Positions 1 to 10,914 of a stretch of 64,000 nt of DNA are shown here, piece by piece (within the stretch, counting starts at the first letter, position 1; the number at the start of each line of letters is the position of its first letter). The position numbers and the translations under genes are program-made. This stretch comes from Circinella minor (taxonomy: Eukaryota; Mucoromycota; Mucoromycetes; Mucorales; Lichtheimiaceae). The stretch is taken from contig JAEPRB010000212.1 of NCBI GenBank assembly GCA_016758965.1, positions 1 to 64,000 on the forward strand, read 5' to 3'. Under the pieces are notes generated by a model. It had not been told where the DNA came from and searched no databases. It was given only the letters and a program-made list of their open reading frames with translations.

Positions 1-124
1 TTCCAATTTTTGGCTTCAAGTTGCTTGATAGCATTATCTATACTACATTTTTTATAATCTGCAATATATTGACTTTTGCAATCTTGAATAATTGTTTCCA
101 ACTTTTTATCCCATGTAGTTGCAA
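1..124 (-). CDS. Internal exon of a gene cut by the window edge
   Basis: The minus strand is open from a GATAG splice acceptor (exon begins at 124) to the window edge, about 41 codons. It reads like a charged helical protein (WDKKLETIIQDCK near the start, then YIADYKKCSIDNAIKQLEAK). Amino-acid composition and the acceptor suggest a real internal exon, but nothing identifies the family. No start codon is present in this frame, so the start lies upstream and the rest of the gene outside the window. Confidence is limited by length. Confidence 0.4.
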
Positions 125-301
125 CTATCACTCTTATCCACTCTTTTTCCTTTCCCTTCCCTTTCCTTTATTTCTTGTTTATTAAGAGAGAGAGAGAGAG
201 TAAGAAGAAAAAAAGGATCATCTTAACAACAGTTCACTCTATTTCTCATTATCCTTTTTTATAAACCTTTTTTTTTTATTTGTTTGAAAGCTAAAAAGAA
301 A

Positions 302-1048
302 ATGGCATGTAATACTCATTTTTATTATAAAAATAATAATGAAAAATCATGTGATCGTATTGGTAGTGATAGTGTGATAATTGATTCAACAGCATGGCCA
401 AGTAGTTATTATGGACGAACCAAAAGAATTGATTTAGCTAAAGTTTATAGTGATACTTTATTAAGAATAAATCAGGAACAAGAACAAAAACATCATCAAC
501 AACAACAACGAAACAAAAAAGGTAGACGTCAAGTTAGTTTTACGACAGCTCCACCTATTATTCATGAATATGAAAGAGAAGATATTCGTGAATATTGTCG
601 TAATCGAAAGAGATATGATGATGCTGGTCATTTAAGAATACAAACTTTGGATCTTCGTCCTATACCTAATAATTGTTATAATAAACAACGTCCTCATCGT
701 CATCAACGTAGTGTATCATCACCACCTACATCTCCTCTTGTATCACCTAATTATTCTTTAGCATCTCCTATTTCTTCTTCTTCTTCTTCTTCAAGTCCCA
801 CAAAATCATTATCAAAATCATTACAAGAGCAACAATCACCCACTTCATCTTTATCATTACCTAAAACATCAATATCAACTACTACTACTAAAAAACCATC
901 AAAAAAATTGCGGGTCGATTATGATAAACAAACTACTAATGATGAAGAAAACAATATATTATTATTATTATTATTAAAACAACCAATTCGAACACGTTCT
1001 TTTAATATTAGCACTTTTTTAAATTTCAAGTCATTTAAAATGAAATAA
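302..1048 (+). CDS. Unknown Ser-rich protein with RQVSF motif
   Basis: Single-exon gene of 248 aa; start chosen at the first ATG (302), since in-frame codons upstream are not ATG. The protein is basic and low in complexity after residue 140, with Ser runs and Thr/Lys stretches. Around residue 77 it has GRRQVSF followed by PPIIHEYEREDIREY. R-x-V-x-F matches the consensus of the RVxF docking motif for protein phosphatase 1, and a V-S-F...H-x-Y...E-Y pattern recurs in small fungal proteins of unknown role. I infer a possible PP1-interacting or phosphorylation-regulated protein; no catalytic domain is seen. The promoter has a pyrimidine-rich stretch and a GA repeat at 187-200. Confidence 0.75.
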   Translation: MACNTHFYYKNNNEKSCDRIGSDSVIIDSTAWPSSYYGRTKRIDLAKVYSDTLLRINQEQEQKHHQQQQRNKKGRRQVSFTTAPPIIHEYEREDIREYCRNRKRYDDAGHLRIQTLDLRPIPNNCYNKQRPHRHQRSVSSPPTSPLVSPNYSLASPISSSSSSSSPTKSLSKSLQEQQSPTSSLSLPKTSISTTTTKKPSKKLRVDYDKQTTNDEENNILLLLLLKQPIRTRSFNISTFLNFKSFKMK

Positions 1049-1351
1049 AATAATAAACTTTATTTTGAATGGTCAAATACCTTTATACCTGATGTTATGT
1101 ATGTATGTATTTTTTTTGTTAGTTGTCCATATTTAGTAATCTATGCACCATAATTGGTTGCTTGTATTGATTGTGTCATCTTAAAACTCACTTTCCCCCC
1201 CTCCCCTCTCCTTATTTTCTTCTTTCTTCCTTTTTATTTTATTTTTGTCATCTAATTATTCTTATTATTTGTTTATATACCCTCCTCTCCCTCCCCTCTT
1301 AATTATTTCTTATAACAATAACAATAACAAAAAATAATAATAATAATAATA

Positions 1352-3058
1352 ATGGCTACTTCACCAAGATTATTGACTAAATTTACAAATATCTTTGCTC
1401 GTAAAGATGATCCTACCAATAGTAGTGGTAGTAGTAATAATAGTAGTAGTGATGAAGAAATGGGTCAGGTAGGAGGAGACGATGATACTTTAGGTGATTC
1501 TGTGTTTTCTTCTGTTTCATCCGTTCGTAACCATAATCCAAATACTCCCCCACCTCTTCGAACCGTTCAAATCGATCAAACATTTTCAGAAAAAGATAAA
1601 CAAGCTGTCGATGACGCATTTGATCAACTTATGAAAGAATATGCTTTATCTTCAACGATTCGTCCAAATTTGACTCAATTAACAACTCATCAAAAATCAC
1701 TCATGTTGATGCAATCCTCAAAAAAGAAAATCATTCATCAACAAAACAATAACAATAATAATAACAACAACACCACATCAACCAAAAAAAGACTGAGTCT
1801 TGCTATTAATAGTAATAACAACAATAACAATAACAACCCATTTAACATCAACATTAGTAACTTGAGTGGTATGGCAACAAATAGTCGATCATCTAATTTA
1901 TTATCCTTTAAATCCTCCACCTATTCAAGAAGAAAAAGTGTTCGAGATGTCTTTTCAACGGATAATCCGGAATATTATTGTCGAGCCCTCCGATCACCTA
2001 CACCAACGGATGATGATCTTGTACACCTAAAAATACATTTACGAAGTAGTGTTGTTAGCTGGACAGATGAATTCCTTGCCTTGGGAGGATTGGAAGCTCT
2101 TACATTTGCCCTTGGTGTATGTAAAGAAGATATTAAAAAACAAAGTGATAAAAAAATTGAATTGTTATGTCGATGTTTCAAGACCCTCATGTCCCCTGAA
2201 AGCAAGGCTGTAGAAAAAGTATTGACTAATACAGAAGCATTAGAACATGTTCGTGATATCATGTTCGGTCCCTCCGACATAAAACTTAAGGCTCTTTATT
2301 TATTGGATGTTCAAACAAGACAACAATTATTAGAAGTATTATGTACATTACCAAGTATACAAGTAACAACAGAATCTGGTGATTATATTCATGGTTATGA
2401 TGTATTGCGTCAATTGTTACGTGATAAGTCCGAGGATATAGTGGATGATCAACCTAAAAGACACACTCTTGTTTTTCCTACATCATTCAAGGCAGATACA
2501 GAAACAATGATGAAAAAGATTTCGAATGGTGAAACGACACGACCTCGTTATACAGCTTGGATGCGTGAGTTACAGTTAACGGTGGATCGACATATTGAAC
2601 CCATGACGTATCTTTCTCAAGTTTTGAATTATAATTTTGAAAGTGCGTATCGTCAACTTAGAGTCAATCAACATCAACAATATGAACAAGAGGGTAGCAC
2701 TCCATTACCAAATAGTAATTCAAATAGTAATAATGAAGAAACAAGACAAGTGGTGATGGTGGATGAAGGTGTAGTGGATTATCTTATTACAAATTTACGA
2801 TTGATTTGTACGTTGGTGACCAAACCCGCTACCAATTTCACTGGTGATTATGACAAGTATGAACAAGAAAAAATGCGGATGGAAATCATGTTATCTGGGT
2901 TTAAAAAAATTACTCATGCTCTTTCAATATGTCCTCATCCAACTCTTCATGCTTCTTATATTCGGTATCTTCAACCTCTTTTACAACCTTGGGCTGATCT
3001 TTTTGAGTTTGATCTTATGGATGATGATGATGAAATGTGGGAAGATATTGTAAATTAA
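1352..3058 (+). CDS. GBD/FH3-domain protein, formin-like but without FH1-FH2
   Basis: Intronless, 568 aa, ATG at 1352 after an A/AAT-rich leader. The first 190 residues are low complexity with Asn runs. From about residue 205 the pattern P-E-Y-Y-C-R-A-L, then a helix with LKIHLRSSVVSW, then F-L-A-L-G-G-L-E-A-L matches the GTPase-binding/FH3 armadillo domain of diaphanous-type formins; KLLCRCFKTLM-like helices and an LPSIQ...GYDVLRQLL segment continue it to about 400. Formins bind Rho GTPases through this region and nucleate actin with FH2. Here the ORF stops in an acidic tail (MDDDDEMWEDIVN) and the next gene lies on the other strand, so FH1/FH2 are absent. Inference: a Rho-binding regulator, not an actin nucleator. 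Confidence 0.8.
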   Translation: MATSPRLLTKFTNIFARKDDPTNSSGSSNNSSSDEEMGQVGGDDDTLGDSVFSSVSSVRNHNPNTPPPLRTVQIDQTFSEKDKQAVDDAFDQLMKEYALSSTIRPNLTQLTTHQKSLMLMQSSKKKIIHQQNNNNNNNNNTTSTKKRLSLAINSNNNNNNNNPFNINISNLSGMATNSRSSNLLSFKSSTYSRRKSVRDVFSTDNPEYYCRALRSPTPTDDDLVHLKIHLRSSVVSWTDEFLALGGLEALTFALGVCKEDIKKQSDKKIELLCRCFKTLMSPESKAVEKVLTNTEALEHVRDIMFGPSDIKLKALYLLDVQTRQQLLEVLCTLPSIQVTTESGDYIHGYDVLRQLLRDKSEDIVDDQPKRHTLVFPTSFKADTETMMKKISNGETTRPRYTAWMRELQLTVDRHIEPMTYLSQVLNYNFESAYRQLRVNQHQQYEQEGSTPLPNSNSNSNNEETRQVVMVDEGVVDYLITNLRLICTLVTKPATNFTGDYDKYEQEKMRMEIMLSGFKKITHALSICPHPTLHASYIRYLQPLLQPWADLFEFDLMDDDDEMWEDIVN

Positions 3059-3247
3059 AATTCGTTACAAATAAAGTATGCTTTTTTTTTCCGTGTTATA
3101 TATATATATCTATACGTAATATACTGTTCTTTTTAAATAAACATAACAGAGTGTGTGTGGATGTATACAGAATGTGGTGGTGGGAATTTTAAAAAACGGA
3201 AAGACAAAACAAAAAAAAATATATATATGCAGTAAAATAATATTTTT

Positions 3248-4258
3248 TTACATGGCATTATAACCACCATCAACAAAGAGGTCAGTACCAGTAACAAAAC
3301 TACTGGCTTCACTTGCCAAAAAGACAACAGCACCCTTAATTTCCTTTGGTGCACCCATTCGCTGCATAGGATTCAAGGAGTTCCATGCAGCAGCCAAGTC
3401 AGGTCGCTTGGCAGTAAACTGAGTAAGCATATCAGTAGCCATATAACCAGGACAAATTGAATTTACGCGGACACCACGTGTACCCCATTCATAAGCTAAA
3501 CATTTACCCATCATTGAAACAGAAGCTTTGGTACAGTTATACTATAATTTATTCCAACCCCCCCCATCCGGTATTAGCGAACCTTCTTTTCCCTTTCCTT
3601 CTTTACTTGATATATAAAAATATTTTTCAGAATAGAAATGCAACTAAAATTATAAAATACTTACAGCACATTGGTATTGAGGTTGATTTGCTAAATGGGC
3701 AGAAACTGAAGACATCAAAATAATACTACCACTTCCTTGCTCTAACATATACTTGGAAACAGCTTGAACACCATAAAAGACACCATGCACATTGACATCA
3801 AACAAACGCTTCCAGTCACTGATAGCAAACGTTTCAGCGTTACCATTCATTGAAATACCAGCATTGGCAACAAATACATCAATACGACCCAAATCCTTAT
3901 GAATTTGTTCAATTGCATCTTTAGTTTGTTTTTCATCCGAAATATCGGCCTTGTAAGCTTTACAAGTAACATTAAATTCTTCACCAATCTTGGCAGCAGT
4001 GTCATGAGTACTATCACTCGAGACATACATTAAAGCAACATCGGCACCACTTTCTGCAAGTGCTCGACAGATTTCCAATCCAAGTCCACTGTTATATTTT
4101 TCGTGTTTTAATGGTGAAGAAACGAGTTCAATACTTATGATTATGATTTTTTTTTTTTTTGAATTTTATAATATATAATAATACGTAGAAAATTATATTT
4201 ACCGTGCACCACCAGTGACGATAGCCTTCTTGCCTTTAAGTGAAAATTCGGAAAGCAT
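3248..4258 (-). CDS. Short-chain dehydrogenase, sorbose reductase / mannitol dehydrogenase type
   Basis: Three exons: 4258-4203, 4088-3665, 3541-3248, giving 257 aa with phases that agree at both joins. Motifs of classical SDRs are all present: the cofactor loop GGARGLG (residues 16-22, created by the first splice), VANAGIS, the catalytic serine in LMSSVS, and the active-site YNCTK (tyrosine at the start of exon 3). The C-terminus FVTGTDLFVDGGYNAM is typical of the fungal NADPH-dependent sorbose reductase/mannitol 2-dehydrogenase/D-arabinitol dehydrogenase group, but the substrate cannot be fixed from sequence alone. It is cytosolic by absence of a targeting signal. It converges on the GBD/FH3 gene with a 189 bp gap. 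Confidence 0.9.
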
Positions 4259-6210
4259 AGTATATTTTGATATTATTGAGAAGAGAAAAAAAAAAAAAGT
4301 GGGGAAGAAAAAAAGGAAGTTTCTTTTTTATAATGCAAAAAAAAAAAAAAAACCCCATCCGACCCCACACTAAAAGCAAAAGATGAAAAGGTTCAGCGCT
4401 AAAAGGGAAAGTAAAGTCTATTATGGGTGAAGGAGGGAAAAATTAAAAATTCCCTATTGGTTAATGGACTTCAAAAAAAGTTCCCGTATGGCAATTGATT
4501 TCCTTCCTCGGTTTAAGTTTTTTACAATCTAGTGTAAGCTTCTCTCCGAAAAAAAAAAAAGGAACGGCTTCTATTGCTTAAGTAAACAGAGGATTTCGGG
4601 GTTCATTGTTGTTGTCTAGTAGTTATTAGACTTATACGACATGAAAGTACGTAATATATAATTGTGTTCCAATAATATGGATAACAAAAAATAGAAAGTT
4701 ATCAGTAGTAAGTACAATACTGTTTTTCACGGATCCCGGTAAAATGTTTTATAAAGTTTACGCGGTAAAATAGAATTATATTTGTCGACTGATATAAAAT
4801 ATTATGCACAATATAAACAAAACTGTACAATTTTGTTATACCCATTATTGAATACCATATTCAAGTTACTGTACGTAACTACTTAGCTAGTAAATTAGAA
4901 ACGACAGAGGAACAATAAGAAATTAATATCGTATGATTGTACTTACTACATTATTTTTCACTGTATATTCCCCTTCAACATAGCCATTGACGATACCTTG
5001 ATATATCAAATCTCTGACTTCATTTCGATACAATAAATTGTTTTCAAAGTTTTCAAGAAAAGGCGTGTTAAATTACCGCTTGTTGCATCTCCAATGCTGC
5101 GTAGAATTCAAGGCTTGAAAGCAAAAGAAAGAAGTATATTTTATAATCTTCTCAATGATACGTAAATGATATCACCTGTCTCTCTTATTACCAGTGGCTG
5201 ATAAAACACTAGGTACAAAAGTCAGTAAATACTAAACAATGCGAACAATGAACATAATCTTTTTTTTTCTCAGTCAAATACCAAGTAACGCTTTTTGGTC
5301 TTTTCTAATAACAGTTTAATTTATTCTGTTGGTTGCTTAATGTATTATTAACACTACATAATTACATTATTAGATACAGTAAGTACAATTTGTGTACTGC
5401 ATACGTACTCGTTAGTTTCCGTCATTACTTTGTTAAGAATGGAAGCTGGCGGATCATATATATAATAGACTACCCTGCAAAACACCATTACGTACGTATC
5501 AAAGTTTTTTGTTCGTGTTTTTTTCGGTTCCAAGAGCAAACTAATATACACTTCTATCTATAATGAGCCATCCATCAAAATACAGAATCGCTCTTTTTTT
5601 TTTTATTTATCTTGTCAATATATAATACTAAGAGAATATATAAATAAAATACATTAATGTCATATTATCTTAAAGAATTAAAATTGATGTAAGAGCTGGT
5701 ACATATGGTTACCCTGTTGGATAATAATTAGGTTCCATACTACAGCTACCATCCTTTTTAAAAAGCTTAAAAGCGTGTCATGTTTGAACAGTGTTGCTGA
5801 AATTTTATGATCGTTCTTTCTATTTTTCTCAGTAACTAGTTAAATATATAGCTTTTAGGACAGATAAAACAAACGAAAACTTTGAATGGTTAGTTGAACA
5901 GAACATCGTTTCAAGGCTCAAATATTTTGTTTAGGTAAATAATTATACATAACTACGATTTAGCTATTATCAATCATCAAGAAAATAATAATAAAAGTCG
6001 AAAGTACAACTGGGATATGATACTTTTTAATCTATTTATTTTGATATACAAATACGTATATTTACAGAAAATGTAAGTAAAAATCAAAGTTACAAAAGAC
6101 TTGATGATATGGGAGATGAGCAAAGTATTATTGTCACGCTATAGCATGAAAGCAGGAAATGTGTTCCTATTAATTACTTTTATTGTTATTCTCATGAGAT
6201 ATAATAGGAG
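4259..6210. other. Intergenic DNA, no gene supported
   Basis: Divided between the promoter of the SDR gene and the 3' side of the Zn2Cys6 gene. It contains A-runs at 4335-4351, C-rich words just upstream of the SDR start, and many TACGTA-type hexamers. Open frames here (for example 5333-5563) are short, on both strands at once and without splice or motif support. I see no RNA gene. Confidence 0.6.
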
Positions 6211-8505
6211 CTAGGAAATATTGTTTCCTGGATCCACTTCTTGTATTTGTCTAACAAGTTCTATATTTTGAAGGGGAATTGCAATCTCATTTCTGGTATA
6301 GATGTTTATGCACCGTCTCAAGTTTTTACGCGCTTGCAGACGAACATTCTCATCCATACGATTACAGTTGTGTACAAACATCTCTGTAGCCAGAGAAATC
6401 AGGCTAAAATTAAGGGATTACAAGATGGTGAGTTGCTACAAAATGTTTTTTATATTAATATTAACAATTTTTTTTTACTACTTACCCATCCGTCATTGAT
6501 GGTACAGGCGGTATTGGTAATGTATCCAAGGCATCAACAATATTATTCGCAGCAAGAGTGCATAAATTTAATAGTTGTAATTCGTCACAATTCTCTTCGG
6601 ATGATCTCTCTTTAATAACTGGTCGATATCGTAAGAGTAATGCACCAGAATAAAGTAATCGATACAATTCTGAAAAAATAAAAGCCTATTTAACACTCTA
6701 TTTTATCTTTTAATTCTTTCCTATCATTATCTTTTTCTTTTTTTACCTATATCTCTTGAAGAAACATTCGCATCTATCCTAGCCTGCCATTCCATAAGCG
6801 GGGTATCTACATCAATATCCGTATTCGAAATAATTTTTGGCATATAGAATGATACCAATATACTACGGATAGCATGTGCTACTGAGATCAATTCCAAAAG
6901 GGCACTATATACAGGTGATTTTTCATAAATTACCCTTTCTGCTTGTTCCAATAATTTAGGTAAGCGTCCCTTTGTAATTGATTTTAAAATAAATCCATTA
7001 TCTGGTTCAACTTCATGTATCAACGGAAGTTCAACGTTAAAATCATCATCTCTGATGGTAAATGGTTTTCCACATGTTGCTGAAAAAAACTTGTCCTGTA
7101 TATAAATGCTATATGCAATTCGTCGTCTTAGTTGTATTTCACGTTTAGATAGATGTTGGATATTAGCTTCATAAAACAAACCCATGTCTTGGCACTAAGT
7201 AAAATAATATAGTGAATATAAATAGCTTAAGCTCATATTGAAACTACTTCTTCTAAGTTATCAGTAACATACCATTCTTATGGCCTTATCCATTCATCAT
7301 ATAATACCGTATAATAAAAATGAAATGATTCGTTAAAGGATATAATTCAATAATATAAACATCTTAGCTCCACCTTTTATTTATCCTTACCGCTCCAAGA
7401 ATAAGCCTAAGAAGTTATAATTATTTATTAACGGTTAATGTGGATTCATTCCATCTGTTCAAATTATGATAAAACTCGATTATTTATATATACCAATTGG
7501 TTGATTTTCCGCCAACGCCTTTTGAGCCTGGAGCAAGAACACCTAGCAGCATTAAAGTTTGTATCGTAGATATGCTGGGTCTAGTATAAGATTGTTCCAT
7601 GGCCCCTTCCATAGCCTTTTTCCATAAATAACGTCTTGCTGCCGATATCGTTGATACCTGATTCGTCATATGTGGTTGTGAAGACAAAAAATGACATCCT
7701 ACTGCAGAAATAGCCAAAAAAAGGTATTTGTCAAGTGGTTGAGGATATTGATAGTAAAATTCAAGTAGAAAATCATATTTGCTAATCACTTGGTCACCAA
7801 AATTAGCAAAGTGAAAAAAGCTAATGATTATACATTGTTAAATATCAGTATCCATGTTTTTCTTTAATATATCCCATTGTTGTAAAGTTTAAACTTGACT
7901 GTTATACTGCACCTTTCAATCATGCATTCTAACAATTCTAACGTCAATCCTGGAATTTCTTGTACCAAATGAAGATATCGTAAATATGGATTTTCTATTA
8001 ATGTGATATGTTGTTGTGGACGTATCATGGATAATGATGATGATGTCAACTGAGGGGGTAAGAATATGTCTGGTAATAATCCTGTTCCTTGTCGTTGCAG
8101 CTCAAGCGTTGTATCACTATACAAACTAAGACTGTTATTGAAAACTTCAGGTTGAAGTTGAATGACATGATTTCTTGTTTGATTTTTTTTTCGTTCTTCA
8201 TCCAGAAGCTTTTCAAGCAACTGCACGCGGGTTTCGAGTGATTTCGTGTAGCGTTTTGAGGGAGGTCCCAACTTTTTTCTATTGGAAAGAAATTGGCATT
8301 CGATTTTGTTTTTTAAACAGAATGCACAAGGAATCTGTATATTGGCATTGCATCGGACTTTACGTTTACGACAATTATCACAGCTTTTACTGTTTCTCTC
8401 GACTTTCGAACTGGAATGACTTGGTGTGGTAATAGATGCAGTGTTAAGTTGTAGGACAGGTTGAGTTGGTAAAGTATGTTGTGATGGTAATATTGATTCC
8501 TCCAT
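6211..8505 (-). CDS. Zn2Cys6 transcription factor with fungal_trans domain
   Basis: Seven exons worked out by phase: 8505-7913, 7820-7494, 7406-7391 (16 nt), 7284-7273 (12 nt), 7194-6747, 6669-6486, 6403-6211; total 590 aa. The start is the ATG at 8505. The binuclear zinc cluster has Cys at 42, 45, 52, 60, 63 and 70, followed by a linker and a coiled coil (LETRVQLLEKLL). The middle-homology domain follows: LLECMIESFFHFAN, then LFLAISAVGCHFL, and the pattern WLILGA-AIRM-CQDMGLF, which only appears when the two tiny exons are spliced in. This nuclear protein should bind CGG-type sites; its target pathway cannot be told. The first and last splice sites are less certain than the middle ones. Confidence 0.88.
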
Positions 8506-9257
8506 CGTCAATTTTATTTTATTTTTGGTCTACTTGAGATGGTTTATGAAAAGTTGTCGTAGTGGGAGTAGGGTATGTTATTAAGTGTAAATGATTTGGC
8601 TTTACTCTTCTTGAATATAATAAACGATAATAGAAGGAAAAGAAAAAAAAAAACAACCGCAAACAAGGCCCACTAATGAATTTTCACACGGAGATCATCA
8701 GAAATAAATTAATTAGGGCTGTAGAGAGCTTATTCCCAGTGATAGATCTTGTTAGTATACTGGCATTAATGCAACCCACATGATATTATGATGGATGAAT
8801 TTTGTTATAGATAACATTCTTTGATAATATATTCTCTATTAGTTATTTGAAAATAAAGCAAAGTCTAATTTGTTACGTAACAAATGGGAAATGGCAGTGC
8901 TGATATTAATTCATCTTGTCCAAATGTACATATTATGTCTAATTTTTCAATTCGTTACTGTTTACGTACATATAGCTGCGCAACAAACTTACCTTAATAA
9001 CTATTAAGAATGTTTCCGTCAAATGTATAAAGAATCAGTATTCTTTGTAGCTTATTTTTTTTTTTTTGTTTTGATTTTTTCATGTGATATTACAAAGCTA
9101 TTTCTTGTAAAGAAATAAAATAACTGGACCGTAAATAGAACAACATGAACGTTTCTTGTCTCACGTTTACGCGTTTAAAAACGCGTGTGTTACCTAAAAA
9201 TTAATTTTTTTTTTTACGCTTTTTGTCCTACAAATCCGCGTTTCTAATGCAATTAAT
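8506..9257. other. Divergent promoter region between the Zn2Cys6 and CENP-M-like genes
   Basis: About 750 bp shared by two divergently transcribed genes. The only feature that stands out is the paired ACGCGT site near 9170-9186, listed separately. The rest is AT-rich with T-runs at 9056-9068 and 9205-9216. Confidence 0.6.
9169..9186. promoter_or_regulatory. Paired MCB-like boxes (ACGCGT) in an inverted repeat
   Basis: Two perfect ACGCGT hexamers (9169-9174 and 9181-9186) are separated by six A/T bases, 72 bp before the CENP-M-like ATG. ACGCGT is the core of the MluI cell-cycle box bound by MBF-type APSES factors that drive G1/S genes in fungi. Fit with a kinetochore gene downstream makes a regulatory role plausible; it is an inference without binding data. 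Confidence 0.45.
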
Positions 9258-10375
9258 ATGATTCTTCGACCACAATATACACAACGTCCCATCGAAGTTT
9301 TGGTAATCAATCTTTTCTTTTTTTTTTTTTACACAATGCAGCATCTATTTTCTCGGATTATTAATAGAATCTATAAAGCTTGTAGGACCAGCTAATAGTG
9401 GTAAACGAACATTAGCAGATCAACTTATTTCATGTCGTGACACTTTTATATCCATGTAAATAAACTATATATACCATGCTTCACTGAACAATTTGTATAC
9501 TTATTGACTGAATGTTATACATGTTTTATGTAGTTCTACCAATGAAGAATTACCAAAAAATGCGTTTGAAATTTTAGGTCATGTTGATTTTATTTTTTTT
9601 GTTGTCGACATGACTAATAGAGAAAGTCTAGTAGTTTTCGAAAGAGCCTTAGAACACATTGCACCTGAATATTTAGTCAATCGTTGTGCTGTTCTAACCA
9701 CCAAAAGTAAGTTGCGTTTTTTTCAAAAGCTATTCTTTTTAGCTAGTAAATAATAATAATATATCTTTTTCTTTTTTTAAGTTGATAGATTACAAAAGTC
9801 GCTGGTTGATGAAAATAGAGTACAATTTATTATTGATCGTTATACCCCTGATATGCAGTTGTTCCGGTGTAATCTAACCGTAAGTAGCTTCGTTTTATGG
9901 TTGAATCTGTATTAAAAAAAAAGACAATAATAACAGGCATATTTATTGTTAGGATAATCAAGAACGGCGAAAGTTATGTGATCAAATGACTCGACTTATT
10001 CGAATCAATCAATTACAACAAAAAGATATTACGATGTCCTTAATTAAATCAGCTGTTTATTATAATCATTTTCCATATTCATTTCGTCAACCCGACGATT
10101 CTGAACAGACACCCACGTATCAAACAGATAATAGTGAGATACTATCTCCAACGCTAGGTCAAGATAACGATAACAACAGTGATAATGATGATTTTAATGA
10201 GGGTGGTCATGTAAATGAAGACGACCTTAAAGAAGTTGAACAGGTCAGCGAGAACAAAATGGAAGGAGATGAACATGTTACTGAAGATGACAACAAACAA
10301 GAAGAACATGTTAATAATAATAAAGATGTCAATATGGATGAAAATGATATGAATAAAAACCAAGTAGATAAATAA
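9258..10375 (+). CDS. CENP-M-like kinetochore protein (GTPase-fold pseudo-enzyme)
   Basis: Exons: 9258-9302, about 9368-9455, 9534-9706, 9782-9879, 9953-10375. Joined, they give MILRPQYTQRPIEVL, then a strand-loop KLVGPANSGKRTLADQL, then VDFIFFVVDMTNRESL, an LTTKVDRL-type segment and RCNL followed by RRKLCDQMTRLIRI. Order and spacing match CENP-M, a small-GTPase-fold subunit of the constitutive centromere network (with CENP-I/H/K) that does not bind GTP. The first half of the P-loop is more complete here (GPANSGKR) than I would expect for CENP-M. Residues after about 190 form an acidic Asn/Asp/Glu tail not typical of the family. Odd: with the obvious donor at 9303, no AG acceptor keeps the frame into exon 2, so the first splice is unresolved (non-canonical site, missed mini-exon or a lesion). 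Confidence 0.72.
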
Positions 10376-10773
10376 TAGTAAATTATTGAAAAATAAATAA
10401 TAAGTTATAATATTTCATGAAAAAATATGATGTTTAAAATAAACTAATAAATATTAACGACCTATTAATAAATTAAGGAATACTAAGCGTGTTTTTGTGT
10501 GTATGTGTGAAAGTGTAGAAATTAAAAAAAAAGAGATAAGTAACGGAGATAAAATACAAAAAGAAATTGCAAAAAAAAAAAAAAAAAATGAAAGGAAAGG
10601 GTTATATTTATATGTAAAAACTGTGCACTTGTTTATACCTACGTTATTATTGTAATAAAAGAGAATGTATGGGTTGGGTAGATGGATGAATGTGTGTGAA
10701 TCTTTTTTTTTTATATCGGTATCATCATTTATAAAATGCAAAAGAAAAAAAAAATATAATTAATAGATAGAGT
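10376..10773. other. Shared 3' region of convergent genes
   Basis: Roughly 400 bp between the CENP-M-like and Ras-GEF stop codons. A/T-rich with A-runs (10570-10588) and TAAATAAA-like words suited to polyadenylation on both strands. No coding signal. Confidence 0.6.
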
Positions 10774-10871
10774 TTACAAGAATCCAGATTCTTGTAAAAG
10801 TCGTGTAATTTTCTCGTCTTCACGCTCTCTATAATAAGAATCAGTGATAATGATAACGATTAGTACACTTG

Positions 10872-10914
<43 letters not shown>

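Noticed and set aside
1738..1920. Minus-strand ORF opposite the GBD/FH3 gene, Leu-rich
   Set aside because: It is the antisense of Asn codon runs (AAT/AAC) in the real gene.
5333..5563. Overlapping ORFs on both strands in intergenic DNA
   Set aside because: Open on both strands over the same bases, a sign of chance in AT-rich DNA with TAC/GTA-rich words.
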